The notes under the pieces are model-generated. The model ran no database searches. It was not told where the DNA came from and worked only from the letters and a program-made list of their open reading frames with translations. Both the position numbers and the translations under genes were made by a program. Below are positions 48,819 through 58,414 of a DNA stretch of 64,000 bases, piece by piece. This DNA comes from Sphingobium boeckii (lineage in GTDB: Bacteria; Pseudomonadota; Alphaproteobacteria; Sphingomonadales; Sphingomonadaceae): assembly GCF_014199215.1 (NCBI RefSeq), contig NZ_JACIJC010000002.1, positions 186,001 through 250,000 on the forward strand. The letters run 5' to 3'. Each line of letters begins with the position of its first letter. The stretch's first letter is position 1.

Positions 48819-51521
48819 ATGGTAAATATCTCCGGCAGCCTGATCGGGCTGAGCATCCTTTCGGGAAGCAACACGCTGGCACCCGGAACATTTGCGGCGA
48901 TTGAATCATCCGCCGTGCGGCTCGCCAGGGCGCGCTTCACCACACCCGCGACCACGCCCCCCTGGAAAGAACCCGCGCCCAAGGCCTCGGTCTCGTCTCA
49001 GATCGAAGCGATCAAGCGTATGCGCACGATCATCGAGACGAGCACCAATCCCAAATTGGCCGGTCTGCCGGATGTCCAAACCAGCTTTACCGCCTTCAAG
49101 GCGCTCGAAAAATTGCGTCTGCTTGCCGAAACCGCCGCCAAGCCGGGAACCCCCGAAAGCGATCGAAAGACACTTCAAACCGCTTTCGCCAAGGGTATGG
49201 CCGATTTGCAGGCCTTTCTGAGCAAAGCACCGGGCAATTTGCTGAGCCTGCATTTCGATCAGCCGTCGCGCGCCGTGCAGAGCATCGGCGTTGCTGCCGA
49301 CAATAGCAGTGGCGAAGTGGCGGGCACGGGCGTCTCCGCGGCGCGGGATGCCCCATTGGCCGGCCTCACCGGCAATGAAATCCTGCGGATCGACCTTTCC
49401 AAATACAATCTGAGCGCCAGCGTCACCGTCGATCTCTCTCAGACGCCGCAGCCGCCCACGCTTGATTCCGTGGCCTCAGCGCTCAATGCCGCCATCGCCT
49501 CGCTGCCGATGCTTGATGCAGGCGGCAATCCCGTGCTCGATGGCGATGGCAATGTGCGCCCGCGCTGGAATTCGAGCTTCACGGTCGGCAAGACGGACGG
49601 CCAATGGGGTCTCAATTTCCAGGCCGCAGGCGTGGAGAATGTGGCGATCGATCAGATAGGCGCGCCCGATCGGCTGATCGTCGTCAGCGGCCAGACCTAT
49701 GACGATGTGCCGGGCACGGTCAAAGTGATGCGCTTCGATGATCTCTTGGGAACGCCAGTGCATCAGACGGTCGCCACCATCGGCGGGATCGACCGCGCCG
49801 CCACCGCTGCCGCCGTTGCAGGAACAAAGGCCAGCACCGACAAGGACGCCCCGGTTCAGGGCGATGTCTATGCGCAAACCGAGGCGCGGGCGATCGCGAC
49901 CGATGCCCAGGGCTTCAGCTATGTCGTCGGCACCACGGCGGGCGATCTGGGCTATAGCCGCTCCGATGGCGAGGATGACCTGTTTCTCACCAAGCTGGAC
50001 AGCGAAGGCAAGATCGTGTGGCAGCGGACCCTGGGAGCCGCGGGCGAAGCCAAGGGCGCCGCGATCAGCCTGGCCGCCAATGGCGATGTGATCGTGGCTG
50101 GCACCGTAAAGGGACCATTTAACGGCAGCACCAGCGACGACACCGATATGCTGGTCGTGCGGTTCAGCGCCAATGGCGACGAGCAATTCGCGACCTCACT
50201 GGGCGGTTTGGGCGACGATTCCGCCAATGCCGTCACCGTGGGAGCCGATGGCTCCATTTATGTGGCGGGCAAGACCTCCACGGGCGGCAGCGACGGCTAT
50301 GTCGCCCGGCTTGACGCCGCTGGCAAGGTGCAGGAGCGGCGCGTGATCGACAGTGGCGGGGCCGACACGATCTCCGCGCTGGCGATCGATGCGTCCGGCA
50401 ATCTGCTCATGCTGACCCGCGAAGGCACGAATGCGAAGATCCGCAGCCTCGACGCCGCTGCGCTGTCGATCGACCTTGGCAGCTTCGATCTAGGCACCGT
50501 GGATGCCCGCGCCATCGCCGTTTCAGCCAGCGGCCAGATCGCCGTCGCCGGATCGACAAGCATGACGGTGACGGGCGCGCAGGTGAATGCGATCAACGGC
50601 GGGCGTGACGGCTTCGTCACCCGGATCGATGCCGGGCTGACCAGCGCCAGCACCACCTATATCGGCTCTGCCGCGGACGATCAGGTCGACAGCATCGGCT
50701 TCACCGGGGATATGCTCTATGTCGGCGGCCGTACCACGGGCGCGTTGAACGGGGCTCTGCGCGGCATCGTCGATGGCTTCGTCAGCCGGATCGACGGGCT
50801 GACGGGTGCGCTTGGTGCCACATCGCAATTCGGCATCAGCGGCGTGGAAACCGAACCCGTCCGCATGGCCGTCTCGATCGGCGGCGGCGGCATCACGGGC
50901 GCTCTGGGGCTGCACCGCGGCACCATGAACGCGCCGGATTCGAGCAGTCTCACGGCGCGCACCAACATGCGCGCCGGTGACAGTTTCAGCATCCGCATGG
51001 ATGGCGGGCTGCCGCGCACCGTCACGATCGAGGCCGGGGAAACGCTGGAGACCCTCGCCGACAAGATCCGCCGGATCACCGGAGCCAAGGCCGTGATCAC
51101 CACACCCAAATTGAACGGCCTGACCACGCTCAAGATCGAGGCAAAGGGCGTCTATACGCTGGAGCTGATCGCCGGGAGCACCAGCGTGGACGCGCTCGAA
51201 AAGCTCAATCTCAAACCCGGCAAGATTGCGATCCCGAAAAGCCCGGGACCGAAGGATCCCAAAGTGCTCCCAGGCGGCAGCTATGGGCTGGGGCTGGGCG
51301 CGACATTCTCGCTCATGTCCACCGAAAGCGCAGGGATCGCGGCGAAGAAGATCAACAGCGCCATTTCCATGACGCAGACCGCCTACCGCTCGCTTTATTG
51401 GGACGAGAGCAAGGCGGCTTTGGTGGACGGCAGCATATCCGGCCGGGGATCCGCCTATCAGCAGGCACAATTGGCGCAATATAAGGCCGCGCTCAGCCGC
51501 CTCACCGGCGTGTCGCAATAA
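48819..51521 (+). CDS. FlaEY-like protein with SBBP repeats and a hook-IN-like motif
   Basis: A 900-residue protein without an obvious signal peptide. Residues about 360-670 form repeating beta-strand units of SBBP (beta-propeller) type, for example AIATDAQGFSYVVGTTAGDLG, ISLAANGDVIVAGTVKGPFNG and VTVGADGSIYVAGKTSTGGSDGYVARLDAAGKV. Near residue 730 there is FSIRMDGGLPRTVTIEAGETLETLADKIRRITGAKAVIT, which resembles the flagellin hook-IN motif. The C-terminus is helical (TQTAYRSLYW ... QYKAALSRLTGV), as in axial proteins. The architecture fits FlaEY, a Caulobacter protein affecting flagellin assembly. The gene runs directly into flgB. Secretion through the flagellar apparatus is likely but inferred. 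Confidence 0.7.
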   Translation: MVNISGSLIGLSILSGSNTLAPGTFAAIESSAVRLARARFTTPATTPPWKEPAPKASVSSQIEAIKRMRTIIETSTNPKLAGLPDVQTSFTAFKALEKLRLLAETAAKPGTPESDRKTLQTAFAKGMADLQAFLSKAPGNLLSLHFDQPSRAVQSIGVAADNSSGEVAGTGVSAARDAPLAGLTGNEILRIDLSKYNLSASVTVDLSQTPQPPTLDSVASALNAAIASLPMLDAGGNPVLDGDGNVRPRWNSSFTVGKTDGQWGLNFQAAGVENVAIDQIGAPDRLIVVSGQTYDDVPGTVKVMRFDDLLGTPVHQTVATIGGIDRAATAAAVAGTKASTDKDAPVQGDVYAQTEARAIATDAQGFSYVVGTTAGDLGYSRSDGEDDLFLTKLDSEGKIVWQRTLGAAGEAKGAAISLAANGDVIVAGTVKGPFNGSTSDDTDMLVVRFSANGDEQFATSLGGLGDDSANAVTVGADGSIYVAGKTSTGGSDGYVARLDAAGKVQERRVIDSGGADTISALAIDASGNLLMLTREGTNAKIRSLDAAALSIDLGSFDLGTVDARAIAVSASGQIAVAGSTSMTVTGAQVNAINGGRDGFVTRIDAGLTSASTTYIGSAADDQVDSIGFTGDMLYVGGRTTGALNGALRGIVDGFVSRIDGLTGALGATSQFGISGVETEPVRMAVSIGGGGITGALGLHRGTMNAPDSSSLTARTNMRAGDSFSIRMDGGLPRTVTIEAGETLETLADKIRRITGAKAVITTPKLNGLTTLKIEAKGVYTLELIAGSTSVDALEKLNLKPGKIAIPKSPGPKDPKVLPGGSYGLGLGATFSLMSTESAGIAAKKINSAISMTQTAYRSLYWDESKAALVDGSISGRGSAYQQAQLAQYKAALSRLTGVSQ

Positions 51522-51522
51522 G

Positions 51523-51960
51523 ATGGGTAATCCGATGACCTCCACGCCGCCGCTGATCGCGGGCATCACCCGATCGATGAAGCATCTGTCCGAACGCCAG
51601 CGCGTGATCGCAGAGAATATCGCGAATGGCGAGACACCGAAGTTCAAGGCGCGCGAGGTGGAGAAACCCGATTTCTCAGCGTTGCTCGAAGCCCATGGCG
51701 GCGGCCGCGGCGCACCCCATGTCACGCGCCCGCGGATCAGCCTGACCGCCGGCATGGCAGCCATGGGTGCCAGCCCGCCGCGCGGCACCGGCGGGATCAT
51801 TCTGGACAAGGACACCAGCGAGACCAAGCCGGACGGCAATAACGTCACGCTCGAAGATCAGCTTTTGAAGATGGGCGGTGTCCAGTCCGATTTCGCGGCG
51901 ATGACCAATCTTTACCGCAAGCAGATGGGGCTGATCAAATCGGCGCTCGGTCGCAACTGA
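51523..51960 (+). CDS. flgB: Flagellar proximal rod protein FlgB
   Basis: FlgB is the first proximal rod protein. The 145-residue protein has the short rod signature (MKHLSERQRVIAENIANGETPKFKAREV) and a C-terminal segment typical of FlgB (GNNVTLEDQLLKMGGVQSDFAAMTNLYRKQMGLIKSALGRN). It follows the FlaEY-like gene by one base. The ATG at 51523 or the one four codons later could be the start. flgC and fliE, usual neighbours, are 48 kb away. Confidence 0.93.
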   Translation: MGNPMTSTPPLIAGITRSMKHLSERQRVIAENIANGETPKFKAREVEKPDFSALLEAHGGGRGAPHVTRPRISLTAGMAAMGASPPRGTGGIILDKDTSETKPDGNNVTLEDQLLKMGGVQSDFAAMTNLYRKQMGLIKSALGRN

Positions 51961-52023
51961 TGATAATTTTAACATGTGATGCGCAACGCTCGCCGGCAGG
52001 CGGATGGAAAGACTGCCGATCTT

Positions 52024-52935
52024 TCACACCATCATCGCGCCCATGCCTCTGACCGCGGCGAAATAGCGAGTCACGCCGTCTGCCGCGGGATCCGACAATT
52101 CGATGAAGATGCGCCGGCCATCCAGCGGGTCGGCGCGGCGGATAAACAGCCCGGCTTCGGTCATGGTGCGGATCCAGCGCAAAGCCGTGGTGGGCGGCAC
52201 AACGGCGGCGATGCACAGGCTGGAAACCGCGACCCCCTCCCCCTCGATCCGCGCCGCCATCAGATCGAGCAACATGTCCCAGGCCGGGTCGGCGAACAAA
52301 TGGGCGTCGAAAAATCGCTCGCGCATCCGCCGCGCGCGCAGGGCGGTGCGCAGCGTTTCCGCAGACAAGGGCAGCGCGGGTTCGGCAGCATAGTCGCGCG
52401 TGCGGTCATGCACCTGCCCGCTATCCCGGCCCAGCGCCTCTGACGACAGGCTCGCCAGCGCTGCCGCGATCCGCGCCACCTCCTCGCCCAGATGCTGGAG
52501 CCGGTCGTCCCCATCCTTCGCGCTGTCACTGAACCACGGCCCGCGCTTCGAAAGCGCCATCGCCAGCGCTGCGGCGCGCTCCACCGGATCGGGATCGCAC
52601 AGCAAGGCGATATCGGGATGCGCGATCCGCGCGGTCACCGCATCGATCGCCTCGGGCGGAAAGACGATAATCGCGCGGTAAAGGCTCGCCCGCGCATCGC
52701 GCTCGATCCGGTCTAGCAAGGCATCCAGCACGCCATTGCCTTCTCCGTCCAGTTCGACCAGCACGGCGTCCATCCCGGCCTGCAGATCAAGCCGGTCCGG
52801 CGCGCCCGCCAGATCGAGGCTGCACCCCAGCCGCCATCCCGCCGCGGCCGCCGCCATCTCGCCCCGCGCGCGGGATCCCGGCGTATCGCCAAACACCAGC
52901 ACCACCGGCTGTTCCCTGAAATCCCCTGTGCTCAC
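52024..52935 (-). CDS. Regulator with receiver-like N-terminus and winged-helix C-terminus
   Basis: A 303-residue protein. The N-terminal 130 residues have receiver-like alternation (VVLVFGDTPGS, MDAVLVELDGEGNG, RAIIVFPPEAID, IALLCDPDPVERA) but without an intact phospho-acceptor pocket. The C-terminal 100 residues are a MarR-like winged helix (RERFFDAHLFADPAWDMLLDLMAARIEGEGVAVSSLCIAAVVPPTTALRWIRTMTEAGLFIRRADPLDGRRIFIELS). The GTG at 52935 has GGAGG upstream. It lies alone after flgB on the opposite strand. Target unknown. Confidence 0.72.
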   Translation of the reverse strand: MSTGDFREQPVVLVFGDTPGSRARGEMAAAAAGWRLGCSLDLAGAPDRLDLQAGMDAVLVELDGEGNGVLDALLDRIERDARASLYRAIIVFPPEAIDAVTARIAHPDIALLCDPDPVERAAALAMALSKRGPWFSDSAKDGDDRLQHLGEEVARIAAALASLSSEALGRDSGQVHDRTRDYAAEPALPLSAETLRTALRARRMRERFFDAHLFADPAWDMLLDLMAARIEGEGVAVSSLCIAAVVPPTTALRWIRTMTEAGLFIRRADPLDGRRIFIELSDPAADGVTRYFAAVRGMGAMMV

Positions 52936-53051
52936 CCGGCCCTCCGTTCGTGATATGTTCCGCATCTTCTAATACGAAACCGGCGCGAGGGAAGAGTGAT
53001 GATTGGTCCGATATGGCGCGTTTTGGGACGGCGTGCGCTTCCCGCCTATAG

Positions 53052-53123
53052 CCGTTTGTCCCGAGCGTCGTCGAGGGACGTGGCATCAAGCACACGTCCC
53101 TCGACGACGCTCGGAACAAACGG
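53052..53123. repeat. Palindromic repeat (family 1), 3' of pntB
   Basis: A long imperfect inverted repeat beginning CCGTTTGTCCCGAGCG and ending in ACAAACGG, with arms of about 30 nt around a short loop. The same family occurs at 58415-58488 and 61130-61202, with a half copy at 54890-54908. Confidence 0.8.
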
Positions 53124-53168
53124 ATCAGGGGATGAGCAGGCGTTAAGACCCGCTCATCCCCACCTCCA

Positions 53169-54584
53169 TCAATGATTCAGAGACTTCACGATATCCTCGA
53201 CCATCTTCTTTGCGTCCGCCAGCAGCATCATCGTCTGGTCCATGTAGAACACGTCGTTATCGACGCCCGCATAGCCCACGCCGCCCATGCTGCGCTTGAC
53301 GAACAGCACGGTCTTGGCCTTTTCCACGTCGAGAATCGGCATCCCGTAAATCGGCGATGTCTTGTCGGTCTTGGCCGCGGGATTGGTCACGTCATTCGCG
53401 CCGATCACAAAGGCCACATCGGTCTGCGCGAATTCGCCATTGATGTCTTCCAGCTCGAACACCTCGTCATAAGGCACGTTCGCCTCGGCCAGCAGCACGT
53501 TCATATGCCCCGGCATACGCCCTGCGACCGGATGGATGGCGTATTTCACCTTCACGCCCTGGGCCTTCAGTATGTCGCCCATTTCGCGCAACGCGTGCTG
53601 CGCCTGGGCAACCGCCATGCCGTAACCGGGCACGATGATCACCTGTTCGGCCTGCGCCATCAGGAAGGCCGCATCCTCGGCCGATCCGCGCTTCCACGGA
53701 CGATCGCTCTTGGCCGCGCCGCCGCCGGCTTCGGGGGCCGCGCCGAAACCGCCCGCGATCACGCTGATGAAGCTGCGGTTCATCGCCTTGCACATGATAT
53801 ACGACAGGATCGCGCCCGACGAACCCACCAAAGCGCCGGTGATGATCATCGCGCTATTGCCCAGCGTGAAGCCCATCGCCGCCGCGGCCCAGCCCGAATA
53901 GCTGTTCAGCATGGAGACGACCACGGGCATGTCCGCGCCGCCGATCGGGATGATCAGCAGGAAGCCGATCAGGAAAGCGAGGCCCGTGATCGTCCAGAAT
54001 ACCCAGGGGCTCTGGTCGGTCAGGAAATAGGCGATCAGGCCCAGGATCGCGGCCAGCGTGCCGAGGTTGATCACATGCCGACCCGGCAGCATGATCGGCG
54101 CGCCGCTCATATTCCCGTTCAGTTTCAGGAAGGCGATGACCGATCCGGAGAAGGTGATCGCGCCGATCGCGATGCCAAGCCCCATTTCGATCCGGCTGAC
54201 CGCGAAGATCTGCCCCGCCCCATCCGCGATGCCGAACGCTGTAGGATTGAGGAACGCCGCGGCCGCCACGAGCACGGCGGCCATGCCGACGAGCGAGTGA
54301 AACGCCGCCACGAGCTGCGGCATATCCGTCATCGCGATCTTGCGCGCGGTGACGAGGCCGATCGCCCCGCCGATTGCGATGGCGATCACGATTTCCACGA
54401 TCCCGGCGGTGTGGTGCATCAGCAAGGTGGTGACCACCGCGATGAGCATCCCCGCCATGCCATAACGATTGCCCTTGCGGCTGGTCGACGGGCTGGAAAG
54501 CCCGCGCAGCGCAATGATGAAGCAGACGCCCGAGATCAGATAGGCGAGCGCAAACCAGGGATTGATAGGGGTGACCTCGTGCAT
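53169..54584 (-). CDS. pntB: NAD(P) transhydrogenase subunit beta PntB
   Basis: PntB is the membrane and NADP(H)-binding subunit of proton-translocating transhydrogenase, which makes NADPH from NADH. The 471-residue protein has about nine membrane segments in the first 270 residues. The NADP-binding domain contains VIIVPGYGMAVAQAQHALREM, PVAGRMPGHMNVLLAEANVPYDEVFELEDIN and VIGANDVTNPAAK. It is the last gene of pntAA-pntAB-pntB. Confidence 0.95.
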   Translation of the reverse strand: MHEVTPINPWFALAYLISGVCFIIALRGLSSPSTSRKGNRYGMAGMLIAVVTTLLMHHTAGIVEIVIAIAIGGAIGLVTARKIAMTDMPQLVAAFHSLVGMAAVLVAAAAFLNPTAFGIADGAGQIFAVSRIEMGLGIAIGAITFSGSVIAFLKLNGNMSGAPIMLPGRHVINLGTLAAILGLIAYFLTDQSPWVFWTITGLAFLIGFLLIIPIGGADMPVVVSMLNSYSGWAAAAMGFTLGNSAMIITGALVGSSGAILSYIMCKAMNRSFISVIAGGFGAAPEAGGGAAKSDRPWKRGSAEDAAFLMAQAEQVIIVPGYGMAVAQAQHALREMGDILKAQGVKVKYAIHPVAGRMPGHMNVLLAEANVPYDEVFELEDINGEFAQTDVAFVIGANDVTNPAAKTDKTSPIYGMPILDVEKAKTVLFVKRSMGGVGYAGVDNDVFYMDQTMMLLADAKKMVEDIVKSLNH

Positions 54585-54585
54585 C

Positions 54586-54867
54586 TCAGCGATCCTTCTT
54601 CTTATACATCGCCAACATGCGCGCGGTGACCGCGAAGCCGCCGAAGATGTTCACGCTGGCGAACACCACGGCGATCAGCCCCAGCCATTTGGAGGAAACG
54701 GACCCGCCCGCCGCAGACGCGATCAGCGCGCCCACGATGATCACGGACGAAATCGCATTGGTGACGGCCATCAGCGGCGTATGCAGCGCGGGCGTGACCG
54801 ACCACACCACATAATAACCCACGAAACAGGCCAATGCGAAGATGGATAGAATTGAGATGAAATCCAT
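54586..54867 (-). CDS. pntAB: NAD(P) transhydrogenase subunit alpha part 2 (PntAB)
   Basis: A 93-residue membrane subunit with three hydrophobic segments (about 3-22, 31-50 and 60-80) containing [34 protein letters not shown], the family signature. In alphaproteobacteria the alpha subunit is split, with this part encoding the membrane segments. It is one base from pntB. Confidence 0.95.
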   Translation of the reverse strand: MDFISILSIFALACFVGYYVVWSVTPALHTPLMAVTNAISSVIIVGALIASAAGGSVSSKWLGLIAVVFASVNIFGGFAVTARMLAMYKKKDR

Positions 54868-54889
54868 GATGTTCCTACCCCGTTCGTCC

Positions 54890-54908
54890 CAAGCGCAGTC
54901 GAGGGACG
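54890..54908 (+). repeat. Half copy of palindromic repeat family 1, 3' of pntAA
   Basis: CCGTTCGTCCCAAGCGCAG and the following CGAGGGACG match the left arm of the repeat at 58415 with a few changes; the right arm is missing. Confidence 0.6.
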
Positions 54909-54957
54909 TTGTACCGTCCGCACATCGCTGAAACGCGAGGCGGACGGCTGTTATTGA

Positions 54958-56079
54958 TCACCCCAGCAGCCGTGCGTTCACGACCTTGCCGTCTTTCGTC
55001 AGCCGGATCGCGTCGCCAATCTCCTCGTCCAGCACGGGCTTGCCCGTTTCCTTGTCCCAGAAGGCGCTGAGGAAATTGAACAGATTGCGTGAGAATAGCG
55101 CCGACGTATCCGCCGCCAGACGGCCCGGCACGTTGCGATGACCGACGATCTTCACGCCGTGCTTCACCACGACTTCGCCCGCGACCGACCCCTCGACATT
55201 GCCGCCCTGCTCCACCGCGAGATCGACGATCACCGATCCCGGCCTCATGCTGGCGATTTGCGCGTCGCTGATCAATCGCGGCGCGGGACGCCCCGGAATG
55301 AGCGCGGTGGTGATCACGATATCCTGCTTGGCGATGTGCGCGGAGACCAGAGCCGCCTGCGCCGCCTTATATTCATCGGACATTTCGGTGGCATAGCCGC
55401 CCGAGCCTTCGCCCTCGATGCCCTTCACGTCTTCCACGAAGATCGCCTTGGCACCGAGCGACTCGATCTGCTCCTTGGTGGCGGAGCGCACGTCGGTCGC
55501 GGAGACCTGCGCACCCAGACGCCGCGCGGTCGCGATTGCCTGCAGCCCGGCGACGCCGACACCCATGATGAAGGCACGCGCGGCCGAAACCGTGCCCGCC
55601 GCGGTCATCATCATCGGAAACGCGCGGCCATATTCGCCCGCCGCATCCAGCACGGCCTTATAACCGCTCAGATTGGACTGGGATGACAGGATATCCATCG
55701 ATTGCGCGCGAGTGATGCGCGGCATGAATTCCATCGCCAGCGCTTCGATGCCAAGCGCGGCATAGTCGTCCACGCGCGCGCGTTCGCCAAAGGGGTTGAG
55801 CCCCGCCGCCAGCCATGCGCCGGGCTTCACGCCCGCCAAACTCTTGGGATCCGGCCCCGATACGCCGAGCAGGATATCGGCATCCTTCAGCACCGCGGCG
55901 CGCGCGCAGACCGTGGCGCCTGCCGCCGCATAAGCCGCGTCGTCCACGGACGCGCCGATGCCGGCCCCCGCTTCCACGGATACGTCTGCGCCCAGCGCGA
56001 TGAACTTCTTCACCGTTTCGGGGGAGGCCGAGACTCGCGTCTCGCCCGCTGCGGTTTCCTTGAGGACCGCGATTTTCAT
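54958..56079 (-). CDS. pntAA: NAD(P) transhydrogenase subunit alpha part 1 (PntAA)
   Basis: The soluble NAD(H)-binding subunit of transhydrogenase. The 373-residue protein begins MKIAVLKETAAGETRVSASPETVKKFIALGADVSVE, like alanine dehydrogenase/PntA. It contains the NAD-binding MGVGVAGLQAIATARRLGAQVSATDVR and TTALIPGRPAPRLI. It is preceded by a 41-residue cytochrome-oxidase-subunit-IV-like gene and followed by pntAB. Confidence 0.95.
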   Translation of the reverse strand: MKIAVLKETAAGETRVSASPETVKKFIALGADVSVEAGAGIGASVDDAAYAAAGATVCARAAVLKDADILLGVSGPDPKSLAGVKPGAWLAAGLNPFGERARVDDYAALGIEALAMEFMPRITRAQSMDILSSQSNLSGYKAVLDAAGEYGRAFPMMMTAAGTVSAARAFIMGVGVAGLQAIATARRLGAQVSATDVRSATKEQIESLGAKAIFVEDVKGIEGEGSGGYATEMSDEYKAAQAALVSAHIAKQDIVITTALIPGRPAPRLISDAQIASMRPGSVIVDLAVEQGGNVEGSVAGEVVVKHGVKIVGHRNVPGRLAADTSALFSRNLFNFLSAFWDKETGKPVLDEEIGDAIRLTKDGKVVNARLLG

Positions 56080-56086
56080 GGCCGGA

Positions 56087-56212
56087 TCAGCTCGCGAGGA
56101 GAGCGATAACGATGGCCACGACCACGGCGGTCGCCACGGAACCCCATTTCATCAGGCCGATAAAGCCTTCATAAGTGCCGCTATGCGCAGTCATGTCGCC
56201 GTTTTCGGCCAT
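56087..56212 (-). CDS. aa3-type cytochrome c oxidase subunit IV-like small protein
   Basis: A 41-residue protein with a short polar N-terminus containing SGTYEGFIGLMKWGSVAT and one membrane segment (VATAVVVAIVIALLA). The YxGFIxLMKWG pattern is that of the small subunit IV of bacterial aa3 oxidases. It lies 7 nt before pntAA and probably is cotranscribed with it, although no oxidase genes are near. GGGGATGAACC precedes the ATG. It may be a small membrane subunit of the transhydrogenase, which is inference. Confidence 0.72.
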   Translation of the reverse strand: MAENGDMTAHSGTYEGFIGLMKWGSVATAVVVAIVIALLAS

Positions 56213-56392
56213 GGTTCATCCCCTGAATATTGGACCCGTTCAGCCGCTGCCTTAGCCAGCATTGGCGGGCTGCTCAAGTGTCCATCATCGCGGGTGTGAT
56301 CTGTGTCACCGCAACTTTCTGCCGGGCCTTTAAGTCTGTCTTTACCGTCGGGCATCTAAAGCGTGCCTCTTCGGGACAGAATCGGGGCAGGC

Positions 56393-57838
56393 ATGACACC
56401 GAACGGCACACGCATTCTGATGTTGATCGACGATGAACCGGCGCAGCGTCGGCTGATCTCTGCACTCGCCACCCGTGCGGGCTGGCGCACCATCTTTGCG
56501 TCCGACTCTGAAACCGCGATCGCCACATTGGGCACGCAGGACGGCATGATGCTCGATGCGATCATCCTCGATCATTGGGTGCCGGGCACCGACGCCAGCG
56601 CGCTGATCGCCGAAATCCGCGTGCGTCGCCCCGCGCTGCCGATCCTGATGCTGACGGCCGTCACCACCGTGAACACCGCGGTCGAATCGATGCGTGCCGG
56701 GGCCACCGATTTCCTGGTCAAGCCGATCGCGCCTGATCGCCTGCTCGCAGCGCTCGACGCCGCCGTCTCCAGCGCCGCCGGCGCGGGCGAACTCCGCCCG
56801 CTTACGGAAAAGATCTCCCAGGTGCTGGGCTTTGGCGAAATCGTCGGCTCCGCGCCCGATTTTCGCGCCGCGCTCGCCATCGCCGCCAAGGCCGCGCGCG
56901 CGCGCGTGCCCGTGCTGATCGAAGGCGAAAGCGGGGCCGGCAAGGAAGTGGTGGCCGAGGCCATCCACGCCGCCTCGCCGCGCGCCAAGAAAAAGATGAT
57001 CGCGGTCAATTGCGGCGCGATTCCCGCCAATCTCGTCGAATCCGAATTGTTCGGTCATGAAAAAGGCGCGTTCACCGGCGCATTCGAACGGCATATCGGC
57101 AAATTCCAGGATGCCGATGGCGGCACGCTGTTTCTCGATGAAGTCGGCGAACTGCCGCTGGACGCGCAGGTGAAATTGCTCCGCGTGCTGCAATCGGGCG
57201 AAATCCAGCTAGTCGGCGGCCGCGCCACACGCGATGTCGATGTCCGCGTGATCGCCGCCACCAACAAGCGCCTGATCGAAGAGGTCGCCGCCGGCCGCTT
57301 CCGCGAGGATCTCTATTATCGCCTGAACGTGGTGCAGGTCACCATCCCGCCGCTGCGCGCGCGCAAGGCCGATATTCCTGAACTCGCGCGCCATCTGCTC
57401 GCCCGCATCGCGCAACAGCCCGGGATGCGCGGGCTTGGCATCACTGATGAGGCGCTGCGCCTGCTGATGACCTATGACTGGCCCGGCAACGTCCGCCAGC
57501 TTCAGAACGCCTTGTTCCGCGCCGCCGTGCTGTGTGACGATCATGCGCTCACGCGGGAGGATTTTCCGCAGATCGCGGCGCAATCCGAAATGCCAGCACG
57601 GATCCCTTCTTATCCCGGCCAGGCCAATGGCCCCAGCGGCATCGCCAGTGGCGCGGGCGTCACGCTTTATCGCCCGGATGGACATCTGCGTGCGCTTGAG
57701 GATATCGAAGCGGATGTGATCCGGCTCGCCATCGGCCACTACCGCGGCCGCATGACCGAAGTGGCCCGCCGTCTCGGCATCGGCCGCTCCACCCTCTACC
57801 GCAAATTGGGCGAACTCGGCATCGACAGCGCGGCCTGA
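56393..57838 (+). CDS. NtrC-family sigma54-dependent response regulator
   Basis: A 482-residue three-domain regulator. The receiver (residues 5-120) has phosphoacceptor D60 (in [10 protein letters not shown]), T in LTAVTT and K in LVKPI. The AAA+ domain has Walker [11 protein letters not shown], the sigma54-contact motif GAFTGA in [13 protein letters not shown], and [10 protein letters not shown] Fis-type HTH ends the protein ([23 protein letters not shown]). Length and order are complete. Its kinase and targets are unknown. The ATG at 56393 is preceded by GGGGCAGGC. Confidence 0.93.
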   Translation: MTPNGTRILMLIDDEPAQRRLISALATRAGWRTIFASDSETAIATLGTQDGMMLDAIILDHWVPGTDASALIAEIRVRRPALPILMLTAVTTVNTAVESMRAGATDFLVKPIAPDRLLAALDAAVSSAAGAGELRPLTEKISQVLGFGEIVGSAPDFRAALAIAAKAARARVPVLIEGESGAGKEVVAEAIHAASPRAKKKMIAVNCGAIPANLVESELFGHEKGAFTGAFERHIGKFQDADGGTLFLDEVGELPLDAQVKLLRVLQSGEIQLVGGRATRDVDVRVIAATNKRLIEEVAAGRFREDLYYRLNVVQVTIPPLRARKADIPELARHLLARIAQQPGMRGLGITDEALRLLMTYDWPGNVRQLQNALFRAAVLCDDHALTREDFPQIAAQSEMPARIPSYPGQANGPSGIASGAGVTLYRPDGHLRALEDIEADVIRLAIGHYRGRMTEVARRLGIGRSTLYRKLGELGIDSAA

Positions 57839-57874
57839 TTGACCGCGCGCGCGCCGTCATGCGATGGCCCGCGC

Positions 57875-58393
57875 ATGGGGCGTCGGGGCATCATCTTTCT
57901 GGGCGTCGCGGCCCTTTTGTCGGGCTGCTCCAAAGGCGGCACGCCCGAGGATCAGCCGCCCATCCCGCTGGCGACCATGGCCGAGCGCGATGCGGTGAAG
58001 CTGGAAGGCGCCGGCGACCAGCCGCTGACTGGTTACACCAATGACAAATACGGCTTCACCATCATGGTGCCGCCCGGCTGGGGCGATTACCGCACCGATG
58101 TGACCGCGGACGGCGCGAGCTTCACCAATCCGGCATTCGGATCCGTGCTGCGCGTCCAGGGCGACGCCGGAAACACTCTCGAAAATGTGCAGGAAGACCT
58201 GCCCGGCGGCACGATGAGCAAAACCGAATATCGCGGCATCCGTGCCGACGCCGATGATCACCAGACCGCCTATCGCGCGATCAAGACCGCGCAGGGCACG
58301 ACCATCGCCCGCCTCCGCTATCCTGCGCGCCATGCCGCCGCGTTGATGCCGGTGGCCAAGGCGGTGTTGGATTCCTTGGTGGTCAAAAGGTGA
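57875..58393 (+). CDS. Exported lipoprotein of unknown function
   Basis: A 172-residue protein starting with a lipoprotein signal (lipobox LSGC, cysteine near residue 18). The mature part contains GYTNDKYGFTIMVPPGWGDYRTD and YRAIKTAQGTTIARLRYPARHAAALMPVAKAVLDSLVV, a pattern like PsbP/DUF1795-type single domains, but I cannot name a family. It lies 36 nt after the NtrC-like gene and converges on folP with a palindromic repeat between them. Confidence 0.68.
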   Translation: MGRRGIIFLGVAALLSGCSKGGTPEDQPPIPLATMAERDAVKLEGAGDQPLTGYTNDKYGFTIMVPPGWGDYRTDVTADGASFTNPAFGSVLRVQGDAGNTLENVQEDLPGGTMSKTEYRGIRADADDHQTAYRAIKTAQGTTIARLRYPARHAAALMPVAKAVLDSLVVKR

Positions 58394-58414
58394 ATATGAT
58401 GGCAACCCTTTAGC

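Noticed and set aside
53172-54629. 485-codon plus-strand open frame opposite pntB
   Set aside because: Antisense to an unmistakable transhydrogenase subunit; no recognisable protein features.
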